A stretch of DNA of 64,000 nt from Bog-756 sp963710495 (lineage in GTDB: Bacteria > Actinomycetota > Acidimicrobiia > Acidimicrobiales > RAAP-2): NCBI GenBank assembly GCA_963710495.1, contig CAVQAI010000010.1:107831-171830 (forward strand), in the 5' to 3' direction. The position numbers were made by a program, and so were the translations under genes. The notes beneath the pieces were generated by a model. The model searched no databases. It worked only from the letters and a program-made list of their open reading frames with translations, and was not told the origin of the DNA. This document shows, piece after piece, positions 15,928-24,396 of this stretch (positions are counted from its first letter, which is position 1; each line of letters starts with the position of its first letter).

Positions 15928-15984
15928 CAGAGTTTTCGGCAGGTTTTGGATGGCTAAAGCAGAGTTTTTCGGTAGGTATTGGAT
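15928..15984 (+). promoter_or_regulatory. Direct repeat upstream of the wall-protein/pst operon
   Basis: CAGAGTTTTCGGCAGGTTTT plus GGAT recurs 32 nt later as CAGAGTTTTTCGGTAGGTAT plus TGGAT. Within each copy, two roughly 11-nt units starting GTTTT or GTATT can be read. The element is the only AT-rich, repeated sequence in the region ahead of the operon and differs from the four Pho-box-like arrays. It could be an operator for this operon; which protein binds is not known. Confidence 0.4.
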
Positions 15985-16059
15985 ACAGCGCAGCACTGGA
16001 TACGGAGCGCCGCAGATGGTCGTCGCACCGGGCGGGGGTTCTCGAGAGGACACTTCGGT

Positions 16060-19053
16060 TTGGCAGCCAGCAGGATGACATCAAGGGAAGGGCGAACCCG
16101 GGTCACCTTGGGCGGTGGGCAGTTTCCCTCGATCCGTTCCAGATGGGGATCACTACGGCTCGTGCAGGCGGTCGGCGCCCTGCTCCTCATCACGGGGGCG
16201 GTGACCGCCTTTGCCCTCTCCGGCCAGGCCGGTGCCGGAACCGGGCCTGGCGCGTCGGGCAACACCATTCCAAACGCCGCCCAGGCCCAGGCACCCTTCA
16301 CGCCGAATACGCCCTTCGACAGTGGCCAGCCGATAGACGTCGTGGTGCCGCCGAACTCGGTGCTGACGCCCGGGGCCACCATCTTCATTCTCGAGTGTGC
16401 CGCACCCAACGGGGTGGACCCGACGACTATCAACAGCTGCGATGGCGACACCGCGTATGCCGGGGGCAGCATCACCGTCCAGCCGGATGGCTCCGTCGAT
16501 GTGATCAACACTTCGACCAGTTCGGGGTTTCCCTACAAGATCTATGCCCTGCCCGACCAGTTCACGTTCTTTGAGCCCCCGACCAACCAACCGGCCTGCG
16601 GCCTCGGGGTGGCCAACGAGTGCGTGCTGTACATCGGACAGGGCGGGGGGAGCGACACCGGTCTTACCGCGCCACACTTCTTCTCCCAGGCGTTCCAGGT
16701 CCACCCCGACGCGACCGACTCGGGGTCCGTCAACCCCGGCGATGGGTCGGCCGCTCAGGCCACCTCCGTGTCCACGACGCTGTCCACGGTGACCCCGGCC
16801 ACCCAGAGCGCCACCGCCGACGGGGCCGACCCGGCCAAAGTCACCGTCACCCTCAACGACACCAACTCGACGCCGGTGGCGGGCAAGACGGTCTCGCTCA
16901 ATGCTGGAGCCGGGAACGCCACCGTGGTCCCGGTATCGACCGGCTCGAATGTCACCGACACCAATGGGCAGGCCACCTTCAACGTGACCGACACGACCGC
17001 CGAGACGGTCACGCTCACCGCAACGGACACCACCGATTCACTTACACTCACCCACACGGCCCAGGCCACCTTCGCCACCCCGACGGTCAATCAGTCGGCC
17101 TCCTCAGTAATCGCCAGCCCGACCCAGGTGGCCAACGACGGCACGACCGCCTCGACCATCACGGTCACGTTGTTCGACAACTCGGTCCACGGTGCGCCGG
17201 CGCCGATTGCGGGCAAGACGATCTCGCTGGCTGCTGTGAGTGGCAGCTCGGTGATCACCAATGCATCAACCGGTTCCAATGTCACCGATTCGAATGGTGC
17301 GGCAACGTTCACGGTGACCGACACGGTCAACGAGGTGGTCAACTACAAGGCGACCGACACCACCGATTCGGTGACGCTCACCAAGACGGCGGCGGTCACT
17401 TTCGGGGCCGCCCTGCCGGTTTCGGCCACCAAGTCGACGATCGTCGCCAACCCGACGACCCCGGTCACCGGACCGACCGGAACAACGGTCACAGTCACCC
17501 TGTTGGCCTCGGACGGGACCACCCCCATCGCGGGGAAGACCGTTCAGTTGGGCGTCACCGGCGCCGCTTCGGTCCCGGGGGGGAATACAGGCACGTCCGA
17601 CAGCTCGGGCCAGGTCCTGTTCCAAGTGATCGACCAGACCCCCGAAACGGTGACCTTGTCGGCCGTCGACACGACCGACACCGTGACTCTGCAGGCCACC
17701 CCCACCGTCGTCTTTTCCACTCCGTCTCCTTCGACCATTTCGCCGAGTCTGTCGACCGCAGTGGCCTCCCCGACGACAGTCCCGGCGGACGGATCGACCG
17801 AATCCGGGGTCTCGATCACCATCCTGGACACCGCCGGTAAGCCGGTGGCCGGCGTCCCGGTCACGGTCACCAGCAACCCCGGCAACACGACAACAGTCGA
17901 TCCGGTGTTGGGCGGGACCGGGACGACACCGGGAACAACCAATGCACAAGGGCAAACGAACTGGGGTGTGCGCGACACCACGGCCGAAACGGTGACGCTC
18001 ACCGTCACGGCGACCGACCCGGTGACCTCGACCACGATCACGCTGACGGCGCAGCCGACGGTGACGTTCACCGCCGGAGCGGCTGATGCCAACAGGTCCA
18101 CCGTGGCCGCCAGCCCCGCCAATGTTCCAGCTGACGGCGCCACAGCCTCTACGGTGACGGTCACCCTGACCGACTACTTCGGCAACCCGATCCAGGGCAA
18201 GGCGATCACCCTCGCGCCTTCGGGCGGGCATTCGGTCGTGACACCGACCGCCACCGGGTCGAGCACGACCAACGCCCAAGGGGTGGCCACGTTCGGGGTG
18301 ACCGACGCCACCACCGAAGTGGTGACCTATACGGCCACCGACTCGAGCGACGGATTGACCCTCTCCCAGCTGACCGCCGTCACGTTCGGCACACCGCCCC
18401 CGGTGATCCCGGCCCAGGGTGACTCGAACGCGGTGGTGAACGACCCCAAGGTGGTGGCCGACGGCAAGACAGCTGCCACCATCACCGTCACGCTGCGAGA
18501 CGCCAGTGGATCGCCAGTGAGCGGGAAGGTCGTGTCGTTGGCCGCCGGCTCCGGAAGCTCGGTGGTCACTGCCGCGCCTGCAACCACAGCTTCCATCGTA
18601 GTGACGCCGGCGAATATCGCCTCACCACGTACATCGTCGGCCGCTACGACGGTCACGACAGATAGCAACGGCGTTGCCGCCTTCGACGTGACCGACACGG
18701 TCGCCGAGTCTGTCAACTACGCAGCAACCGATACCACCGACTCGATGTCCGGATGGTCGGTTGGTGTCACGTTCACCGCGGCGACGTCCTCTTCGACGAG
18801 CACGACGACGCCCTCGACCACCGCCACCACGACACCATCAAGCGCCGCCTCGGGCGGCACCGGTGCGGCCGACAACTCAGCTTCCGGCTCGGGCGCCTCG
18901 AGCCCGGGCTCGGGGACCGGTTCGAGCACTCCAGCACTCGCCTTCACCGGAGCTTCGGTGGCCCTTCCCTGGCTGTTCGTCGTCGGCGGGCTGTTACTGT
19001 TGTTCGGAACGCTCGGCCGCCGACTCGTTGCGGCGAAGGGTCGGGGCCGATGA
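16060..19053 (+). CDS. LAFTG cell-wall-anchored protein with four-Cys domain and invasin-type Ig repeats
   Basis: A surface protein of about 997 residues. The start is uncertain: TTG at 16060 sits 9 nt behind GAGAGGA, while ATG at 16075 has a poor site; both leave the signal segment LRLVQAVGALLLITGAVTAF intact. One neocarzinostatin-like four-Cys domain (ECAAPNG, SCDGDT, ACGLG, NECVLYIGQ) is followed by about seven Big_1/invasin-type Ig repeats (ATADGADPAKVTVTLND ... VAGKTVSL ... TDTNGQATFNVTD). A Ser/Thr/Gly-rich wall-spanning linker follows, and then LAFTG, a hydrophobic stretch and a basic tail at the C-terminus. LAxTG is the signal recognised by class E sortases, one of which is encoded in the same gene string. 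It overlaps the next gene by ATGA. Confidence 0.82.
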   Translation: MAASRMTSREGRTRVTLGGGQFPSIRSRWGSLRLVQAVGALLLITGAVTAFALSGQAGAGTGPGASGNTIPNAAQAQAPFTPNTPFDSGQPIDVVVPPNSVLTPGATIFILECAAPNGVDPTTINSCDGDTAYAGGSITVQPDGSVDVINTSTSSGFPYKIYALPDQFTFFEPPTNQPACGLGVANECVLYIGQGGGSDTGLTAPHFFSQAFQVHPDATDSGSVNPGDGSAAQATSVSTTLSTVTPATQSATADGADPAKVTVTLNDTNSTPVAGKTVSLNAGAGNATVVPVSTGSNVTDTNGQATFNVTDTTAETVTLTATDTTDSLTLTHTAQATFATPTVNQSASSVIASPTQVANDGTTASTITVTLFDNSVHGAPAPIAGKTISLAAVSGSSVITNASTGSNVTDSNGAATFTVTDTVNEVVNYKATDTTDSVTLTKTAAVTFGAALPVSATKSTIVANPTTPVTGPTGTTVTVTLLASDGTTPIAGKTVQLGVTGAASVPGGNTGTSDSSGQVLFQVIDQTPETVTLSAVDTTDTVTLQATPTVVFSTPSPSTISPSLSTAVASPTTVPADGSTESGVSITILDTAGKPVAGVPVTVTSNPGNTTTVDPVLGGTGTTPGTTNAQGQTNWGVRDTTAETVTLTVTATDPVTSTTITLTAQPTVTFTAGAADANRSTVAASPANVPADGATASTVTVTLTDYFGNPIQGKAITLAPSGGHSVVTPTATGSSTTNAQGVATFGVTDATTEVVTYTATDSSDGLTLSQLTAVTFGTPPPVIPAQGDSNAVVNDPKVVADGKTAATITVTLRDASGSPVSGKVVSLAAGSGSSVVTAAPATTASIVVTPANIASPRTSSAATTVTTDSNGVAAFDVTDTVAESVNYAATDTTDSMSGWSVGVTFTAATSSSTSTTTPSTTATTTPSSAASGGTGAADNSASGSGASSPGSGTGSSTPALAFTGASVALPWLFVVGGLLLLFGTLGRRLVAAKGRGR

Positions 19054-19637
19054 TAGCCACTACGTCGAGTCCGAAAACTGGAATGCCCTCCATGCCTGCT
19101 CGCTCGCCCCGTCGGTGGATCTTCGTCGGTGTTGGCGCCGTCTTGGTAGCGGTGATTATCGCCATCGTGGTTTTCGCGACGGGCGGGAATGGCTCAACCG
19201 ACGGAGGTCAGCCGGCCGCCGTGCTGTCGCCGGTCCCCTCGCCGTCCTTCCACGACGGTCAGGTCATCGGGGTATCGGTCGGGCCCAACAAAGTGTTTGC
19301 CCCCAACGCGAGGATCGAGATCCTCCAGTGTGCCGACCCCGGGGGACAATCGGCCAATCTCCCCAGGAGTGACATTGCTTGTGACGGCAACACCGCTCCT
19401 GGCTTCTCCGTCCTGGTCAACCAGGACGGGAGCTTCTCGACCAACATGTACCGGATCTATTCGCTGCCCAACGCGACGGCCCTTGGCGAGCCTCGGGACA
19501 ATGAACCGGTGTGCAACACCACCCATCTCTGTGTCCTCTACGTCGGCCAAGACCAGACGAACTTCAGGGCGCCGAAGCTGTTCTCGGCACCGTTCTCGGT
19601 CACACCAACGGGGTCCTCGAGTTCCGGTGGTGGCTGA
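19050..19637 (+). CDS. Membrane-tethered four-Cys domain protein
   Basis: A 195-residue protein starting at an ATG that overlaps the preceding stop (ATGA). After a short cytoplasmic Arg-rich segment (SPRRW), one membrane helix (about residues 22-44) is followed by an extracellular domain. This domain carries the pattern shared with the large surface proteins: GQVIGVSVGPNKVF, EILQC, ACDGNT, VCNTTHLCVLYVGQ. It is a single-domain version of the putative neocarzinostatin-like fold and has no sorting signal, so the N-terminal helix is probably its anchor. Its position in the string of overlapping genes leading into pstC suggests a part in phosphate uptake or its surface organisation; the actual role is unknown. 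Confidence 0.7.
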   Translation: MIATTSSPKTGMPSMPARSPRRWIFVGVGAVLVAVIIAIVVFATGGNGSTDGGQPAAVLSPVPSPSFHDGQVIGVSVGPNKVFAPNARIEILQCADPGGQSANLPRSDIACDGNTAPGFSVLVNQDGSFSTNMYRIYSLPNATALGEPRDNEPVCNTTHLCVLYVGQDQTNFRAPKLFSAPFSVTPTGSSSSGGG

Positions 19638-20452
19638 TGTCCGTCGTCCGCGTCTCCAGGAGCGTCCGCCGCCTGGGTATCGCCTTTGTCCTTCTCGGCG
19701 TCGTGGCCTTGGTGTCCTGGATGTCCTCGGGAGCGGGGGCCGCCGGAGCACCGGCTCTAACCATGACACCGAGCCCCACCTCGCGGCCGTACACCGATGG
19801 CCAGTCGATCACCTTGGCCGTGGGAGCCAACAGTCGATTCGCTCCTAACACCCGCATCGAGGTGCTGGAGTGCGCTGCACCCAACGGGGTGCTGCCTATC
19901 GACGATACAACCTGTGATGGCAATACAGTCCAGTACCGCTCGGTTCTCGTCGCGGCGGACGGCAGCTTTCAGGTTCCCGCCTACACCGTGTACCAGCTGC
20001 CCAACACCGTGCTGGGTGAGCAGAGCAACAAGATGCCGGTCTGCAACGCCGTGCGGCAATGCGTCCTCTACATCGGGCAGGACCAGAACGACTTCACCCA
20101 ACCGAAGATGTTCTCACCCCCCTTTACGGTCGGTTCGGCCGCGGCGCTCGCCACGGGACCCTCATCAACGGCAAGCGTAGGATCGACGCCATCAGGCGGT
20201 TCGACGCCAGCGGGAGGGTCTGGGGCTCAGCCGGGGACGGGCGACTCGACCCCGGCGCCGGTGTCTCCCGGCGTGGCGCTGAGCGGCCCGTCCGGAGGGA
20301 GTGGCACCCTCGACCCCGGGGTGTCAGCCCCGTCAGCCGGCTCCCTGGCCTTTACCGGCATTGACCAGGTCCCCGTGCTGGTCGGGATCGGCATGTTGTT
20401 GATGGTCCTCGGCACGGTCGGAATCCATGTGAGGCGGAGGGCCGCCCCATGA
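19637..20452 (+). CDS. LAFTG wall-anchored four-Cys domain protein
   Basis: A 271-residue protein whose ATG shares its first base with the stop of the gene before (TGATG). It has a signal peptide (RRLGIAFVLLGVVALVSW), then one four-Cys domain (DGQSITLAVGANSRF, EVLECAAPNG, TCDGNT, VCNAVRQCVLYIGQ). A Ser/Gly/Pro linker and a C-terminal LAFTG follow (about residues 237-241) with hydrophobic stretch and RRRAAP tail. It is the secreted, wall-anchored counterpart of its upstream neighbour. The stop overlaps the pstC start (ATGA), indicating translational coupling with the phosphate transporter. Confidence 0.75.
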   Translation: MSVVRVSRSVRRLGIAFVLLGVVALVSWMSSGAGAAGAPALTMTPSPTSRPYTDGQSITLAVGANSRFAPNTRIEVLECAAPNGVLPIDDTTCDGNTVQYRSVLVAADGSFQVPAYTVYQLPNTVLGEQSNKMPVCNAVRQCVLYIGQDQNDFTQPKMFSPPFTVGSAAALATGPSSTASVGSTPSGGSTPAGGSGAQPGTGDSTPAPVSPGVALSGPSGGSGTLDPGVSAPSAGSLAFTGIDQVPVLVGIGMLLMVLGTVGIHVRRRAAP

Positions 20453-21435
20453 CCGTTATGCTCCAAGCGCCTCCCGGTATCCCGGCCGTCGACCCGGACG
20501 TACCGATCGTGCTGCACAAGTCCGAAACCGGCGCGGACCGGGCCTTTCGGTACGTCCTGGCGGTTGCTGCGGCGATCACCCTCGCCATCCTGGTCGCCGT
20601 CGTGGTCTTCCTGGCGGTGTACGGATGGCCGGCTATGCGTCGGGGCGGCCTCGGGTTCTTCTCGACCACCTGGGCGCCCGACCTCGGGCGCTTCGGCATG
20701 GTGCCCCTGTTGGTGGGCTCCATCGCCATCGCCGTCGTCGCCCTTGTCATCGCTTTGCCCATTTCCCTGGCGACGGCGTTGATGATCAACGAGTACTTGC
20801 CCCCGCGCTTCCGGCCGTGGCTCACCGGGGTGGTCGACCTCTTGGCCACCGTTCCAAGCATCGTGTACGGCTTTTGGGGGCTGTCCCTGGTGTCGGGGCT
20901 GCAGGCTCCATGGGCGAAATGGCTGGTCGACAACTTCAGCTTCGTGCCCTTCTTCCGGACACCGGAGCCGGGTTCGTACGTGAACTCGATCTTTGCTGTC
21001 GGCCTGGTGTGCGCTGTCACCCTCATCCCCATCATCACCTCGGTGAGCCGAGACGTCATGTCACAGGCGCCACGCGACGTCTGCGAAGCAGCCCTGGGGC
21101 TCGGTGGCACACGTTGGGGAATGATCACCGACGTCATCTTCCCCTTCTCGCGCAACGGTATCGTGAGCGCGGCGTTGCTCGGGCTCGGTCGCGGCCTGGG
21201 CGAGACCATGATCGTCGTCCTCATGCTCTCGACCTCGAACAAGATGACCTGGGCCATCCTCGGGCCCCAGGGTCTGGGCTCCATCGCCAAACAGATCACC
21301 CAGGACTTCCCGACGGGGTCGGTTATCAACAAGAGCGCTCTCGTCTTCCTGGGATTGGTCCTGTTCGTAAGCACACTGGTCGTCAATGCAATCTCCCGCA
21401 TGATCGTCAACAGGGCGTCGAGGTCCCGAGCATGA
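20449..21435 (+). CDS. pstC: Phosphate ABC transporter permease PstC
   Basis: One of the two membrane subunits of the high-affinity phosphate importer PstSCAB. The 328-residue protein has an N-terminal helix (about 30-55) and five further hydrophobic segments. The permease signature is clear: EAALGLGGTRWGMITDVIFP, the EAA loop that docks on PstB, followed by RGLGETMIVVLMLS. The segment VDLLATVPSIVYGFWGL is also typical of PstC/PstA. The start overlaps the preceding stop and the stop overlaps the pstA start, both as ATGA. Confidence 0.95.
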   Translation: MTVMLQAPPGIPAVDPDVPIVLHKSETGADRAFRYVLAVAAAITLAILVAVVVFLAVYGWPAMRRGGLGFFSTTWAPDLGRFGMVPLLVGSIAIAVVALVIALPISLATALMINEYLPPRFRPWLTGVVDLLATVPSIVYGFWGLSLVSGLQAPWAKWLVDNFSFVPFFRTPEPGSYVNSIFAVGLVCAVTLIPIITSVSRDVMSQAPRDVCEAALGLGGTRWGMITDVIFPFSRNGIVSAALLGLGRGLGETMIVVLMLSTSNKMTWAILGPQGLGSIAKQITQDFPTGSVINKSALVFLGLVLFVSTLVVNAISRMIVNRASRSRA

Positions 21436-22607
21436 GCGTCCCCGTGGATCTCAGGAGCAAGGGGATGGCCCCACCCCCGACGGCCGAGGGCCCTAGGGCG
21501 AACGGCCTAGCGGAACCCCCCAATGCAGGGGCCGACCGTCCCAACCGCCGTAAGCGGCTGACCACGGAGCAGGTCGTCGAGTCGGTGGGGTCGGCACTGG
21601 CGGCCGTTGCGTTGGTGTGGATCGTCTTCACCGTGACCGGGGTGTCGGGACCTTTCGGCTTTGCGGTGGCCTCGATCTGCGTTTTCTTCGTGATCTACGG
21701 AGTCGTCTGTTGGCGGGCCCATGGAATCCTCTCCATGAAGGATCGGATGGCCACGGTGGCCATCTGGATCGGGGCCCTGTGCGCCATGATCCCGCTCGGC
21801 GCGGTCATCGCTTACGTCATCTTCAAGGGGGCGGCGGTGGCGCTGGCGAATTTCCCCCACTTCTTCGTGGCCGACATGTCCCAGCTCACGGCCAATTCGC
21901 CGACGACCGCGGTGGGCGCCGGAGCCGCCATCGTCGGAACGATCGAACAGGTGGGCATCGCCGCCGTGCTCTCGGTCCCCCTCGGGATCCTCACCGCCAC
22001 TTATCTGGCGGACTCGCGATCCCCGTTCTCCCGGCTGGTGAGTTACGTGGTGGATGCCATGACCGGTGCACCCGCCATCATCGCTGGGCTCTTCATCTAC
22101 CTCTTCTGGGTGGCGCCCAGGCACCACAACGGAAAGTCGGGATTGGCGGCGGGCATGGCTCTGGCGGTGATGATGCTGCCGGTCGTGACCCGAGCCGCCC
22201 AGGAGGTGGTCGCCATCGTGCCGGGATCCCTCCGCGAGGCGGCGCTGGCTTTGGGTGCCCCGCAATGGCGGGTGCTGGTGCGAGTGGTCCTCCCGACCGC
22301 ACGCGCCGGGCTGATGACGGCAGTGATCCTCGGCGTCGCCCGGATCGCCGGTGAGACGGCACCGGTGCTGTTCAACGCCGGGGGCAACGACGCCTACAAC
22401 TGGAACCCGTTCAGTGGCCAGCAGGACAATCTTCCGTTCCGGATCTACCAGCTCATCCTGCAACCGAGTGCCAACGTCAACAAGATCGCATGGGGTGTCT
22501 CCTTCGTCTTGGTCCTCTTGGTCCTCATCCTGTTCGTCATGGCCCGGCTGGTGGGCGCTTCGCGTCCCGGTCGGCACTTGATCCCTCGCTTCGGGCGCTC
22601 ACAGTGA
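21432..22607 (+). CDS. pstA: Phosphate ABC transporter permease PstA
   Basis: Partner permease of PstC. The 391-residue protein is longer than usual because of a hydrophilic, Pro/Ala/Arg-rich N-terminal extension of about 50 residues before the first helix. Two leading helices are followed by the transporter core with AVGAGAAIVGTIEQVGIAAVLSVP-type segments. The coupling loop reads REAALALGAPQWRVLVRVVLP and is followed by ARIAGETAPVLF, the usual PstA signature. The start was chosen at the ATG overlapping the pstC stop; upstream codons in the same frame belong to pstC DNA read in another frame. Confidence 0.94.
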   Translation: MSVPVDLRSKGMAPPPTAEGPRANGLAEPPNAGADRPNRRKRLTTEQVVESVGSALAAVALVWIVFTVTGVSGPFGFAVASICVFFVIYGVVCWRAHGILSMKDRMATVAIWIGALCAMIPLGAVIAYVIFKGAAVALANFPHFFVADMSQLTANSPTTAVGAGAAIVGTIEQVGIAAVLSVPLGILTATYLADSRSPFSRLVSYVVDAMTGAPAIIAGLFIYLFWVAPRHHNGKSGLAAGMALAVMMLPVVTRAAQEVVAIVPGSLREAALALGAPQWRVLVRVVLPTARAGLMTAVILGVARIAGETAPVLFNAGGNDAYNWNPFSGQQDNLPFRIYQLILQPSANVNKIAWGVSFVLVLLVLILFVMARLVGASRPGRHLIPRFGRSQ

Positions 22608-22662
22608 AAACACCGGTCCAACCATTTCCGCTGTATCAACCAGGAATCCAGAGAGGAACGAG

Positions 22663-24396
22663 ATGCACTCAAGATCACGCCAGACGGCAAGCCAGCTTGA
22701 AAGACGTGCCGTGACAAGGGCGGGGGCTAAAAGCATCATCGGCCTGTTGGTGGCCGGCATCACCGTCCTCACGCTGGCCGGACCAGCCGTGGCCGACACG
22801 ACAAGCTCTGCGTCGACCACTGCTTCCGCTGCTCCGATTGCCTCGACGTCCAGTGGCTCGACTTCCACCGCGCCCGTCACCGGGTCCACCACCACGACGT
22901 CGACCACGTTCCCTCCCGTGGGCAAGTACCTGAGCCCGCCAGGGCCGATCGCCCACGCTGGAGCGGGCCTCAATGGTGCCGGATCCTCGTTCGCCGCGCC
23001 GGCCATCGAGACGTTTCAGCAGGTCGTTCAGTCAGCGCCCTACAACTTGAGTATCAACTACACAAGTACGTCCTCGGGTGACGGTCGCTACGAGTTCACC
23101 AATGGCACCACCGATTTTGCCGTCAGCGACATTGCCTACGGCCTCGGCAACGCCGATACCACACCGCCGAGCTTCCATTTCATCTACGTGCCGGTCACCG
23201 CCGGCGGCATCGCCTTCATGTACAACATCCCGGGTCTGACCAAAACGCTGCAACTGGACAGCTACACCACGTGTGCCATCCTCACCGGTGGCATTACCAA
23301 CTGGAACGATTCCCACATTGCGACACTGAACCCCGGGGTCTCTCTACCCAATCTGTCGATCAAGCCGGTCACCGAGAGCGATCCGGCCGGGACCAACTTC
23401 GTGCTCGAGGAGTGGTGCATCGCCGAGCAGCCGGCCCTGTGGGCCGCGTTCGCCAACTACATCAATAGTCAATCGGGCAACCAGACGGTGATCAGCGCTA
23501 CCCAACCCGAGTCGCAGTGGCCGCCTTTGTCCAACGGCCTGGACGCCGACACCACCGCCACCGTCTCCCAGGACGTGGGGAGCAACCAGGGCGCGATCGG
23601 CGGGGTCCAGCTGCAATACGCGCTGGACCAGGGATTCGACAAGGGCGATCCGTCGAAGGGGGTGGCGTCCGAAAAGAACGCGAGTGGCGACTTCGCCCAA
23701 CCCACGCCAGTGGATGTCGCTTCGGCCCTGGCCTATGCCACCCAGCTTCCCAATGGCACCCACCAGCTCAACTTCGGCGGTGCCGGACCCTACGTCTACA
23801 ACCCGTCGACCTACAGCTATCTGCTCACGCCGTCAGCCGGGTGGCAGGCGACCAAGGGCGCGGTCATGAGCCAGTTCGTCAACTATGTGCTGACACTCGG
23901 CCAGCAGAAGTCGCCGAGCATCGGCTATGCCAGTCTCGGGCTCTCGCTGGAACGATGGGGGGTCGATGAAGTCACCCAGGACGTGCCCGGGGCGGTGGCG
24001 CCGACGGCGGCCGAGCAGGCTGCCTATGCCTGTGGCGACCTCACACCGGCCGAGGTGGCTGCAGGTCAGACCACCCCGACCTGCGGGGTGACCAACGCGA
24101 CGGCCTCAATCCCCGGTGCCAACGGGACAACGACGACGGGCGCAGGGGCCCACGGGGCCGGGGCCAACGGAGCCGGGGGCACTGGAGGCGCGAACGGGGC
24201 CGGTGGCGCGGGGGCGAACGGCGCCGGCGGAGCGGGCGGGGTAGACCCCGGCGTCTCCCTGGGCGGTTCGACACCGCTGGCCTTCACCGGCGGCGATCCG
24301 CGACCGGTCATCATTACCGGAGCCCTGTTGCTGCTGAGTGGTTGGGTGGCCCGCCGGCGGCTGTTGCGACACCGTCGAGCCAAGGCTCCGAAGTGA
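22663..24396 (+). CDS. pstS: Phosphate-binding protein PstS, wall-anchored by LAFTG
   Basis: The extracytoplasmic phosphate receptor of the Pst importer. The start is supported by GAGAGGA upstream. The 577 residues comprise a signal peptide (about 25-45), a Ser/Thr-rich linker, and the binding fold with GAGSSFAAPAIETFQ, TDFAVSDIAYG, TAGGIAFMYN and ILTGGITNWND, all diagnostic of PstS. A long Gly/Ala/Asn-rich tail and a C-terminal LAFTG (about 539-543) with hydrophobic stretch and RRRLLRHRR tail follow. Actinobacterial PstS is normally a lipoprotein; here there is no lipobox and a sortase signal instead, so covalent attachment to peptidoglycan is predicted. Its stop overlaps the next start as GTGA. 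Confidence 0.92.
   Translation: MHSRSRQTASQLERRAVTRAGAKSIIGLLVAGITVLTLAGPAVADTTSSASTTASAAPIASTSSGSTSTAPVTGSTTTTSTTFPPVGKYLSPPGPIAHAGAGLNGAGSSFAAPAIETFQQVVQSAPYNLSINYTSTSSGDGRYEFTNGTTDFAVSDIAYGLGNADTTPPSFHFIYVPVTAGGIAFMYNIPGLTKTLQLDSYTTCAILTGGITNWNDSHIATLNPGVSLPNLSIKPVTESDPAGTNFVLEEWCIAEQPALWAAFANYINSQSGNQTVISATQPESQWPPLSNGLDADTTATVSQDVGSNQGAIGGVQLQYALDQGFDKGDPSKGVASEKNASGDFAQPTPVDVASALAYATQLPNGTHQLNFGGAGPYVYNPSTYSYLLTPSAGWQATKGAVMSQFVNYVLTLGQQKSPSIGYASLGLSLERWGVDEVTQDVPGAVAPTAAEQAAYACGDLTPAEVAAGQTTPTCGVTNATASIPGANGTTTTGAGAHGAGANGAGGTGGANGAGGAGANGAGGAGGVDPGVSLGGSTPLAFTGGDPRPVIITGALLLLSGWVARRRLLRHRRAKAPK

Noticed and set aside
20625..21431. Upstream extension of the pstA frame by about 270 codons
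   Set aside because: This part lies in pstC DNA in another frame and its translation has no permease features; pstA starts at the ATG overlapping the pstC stop.
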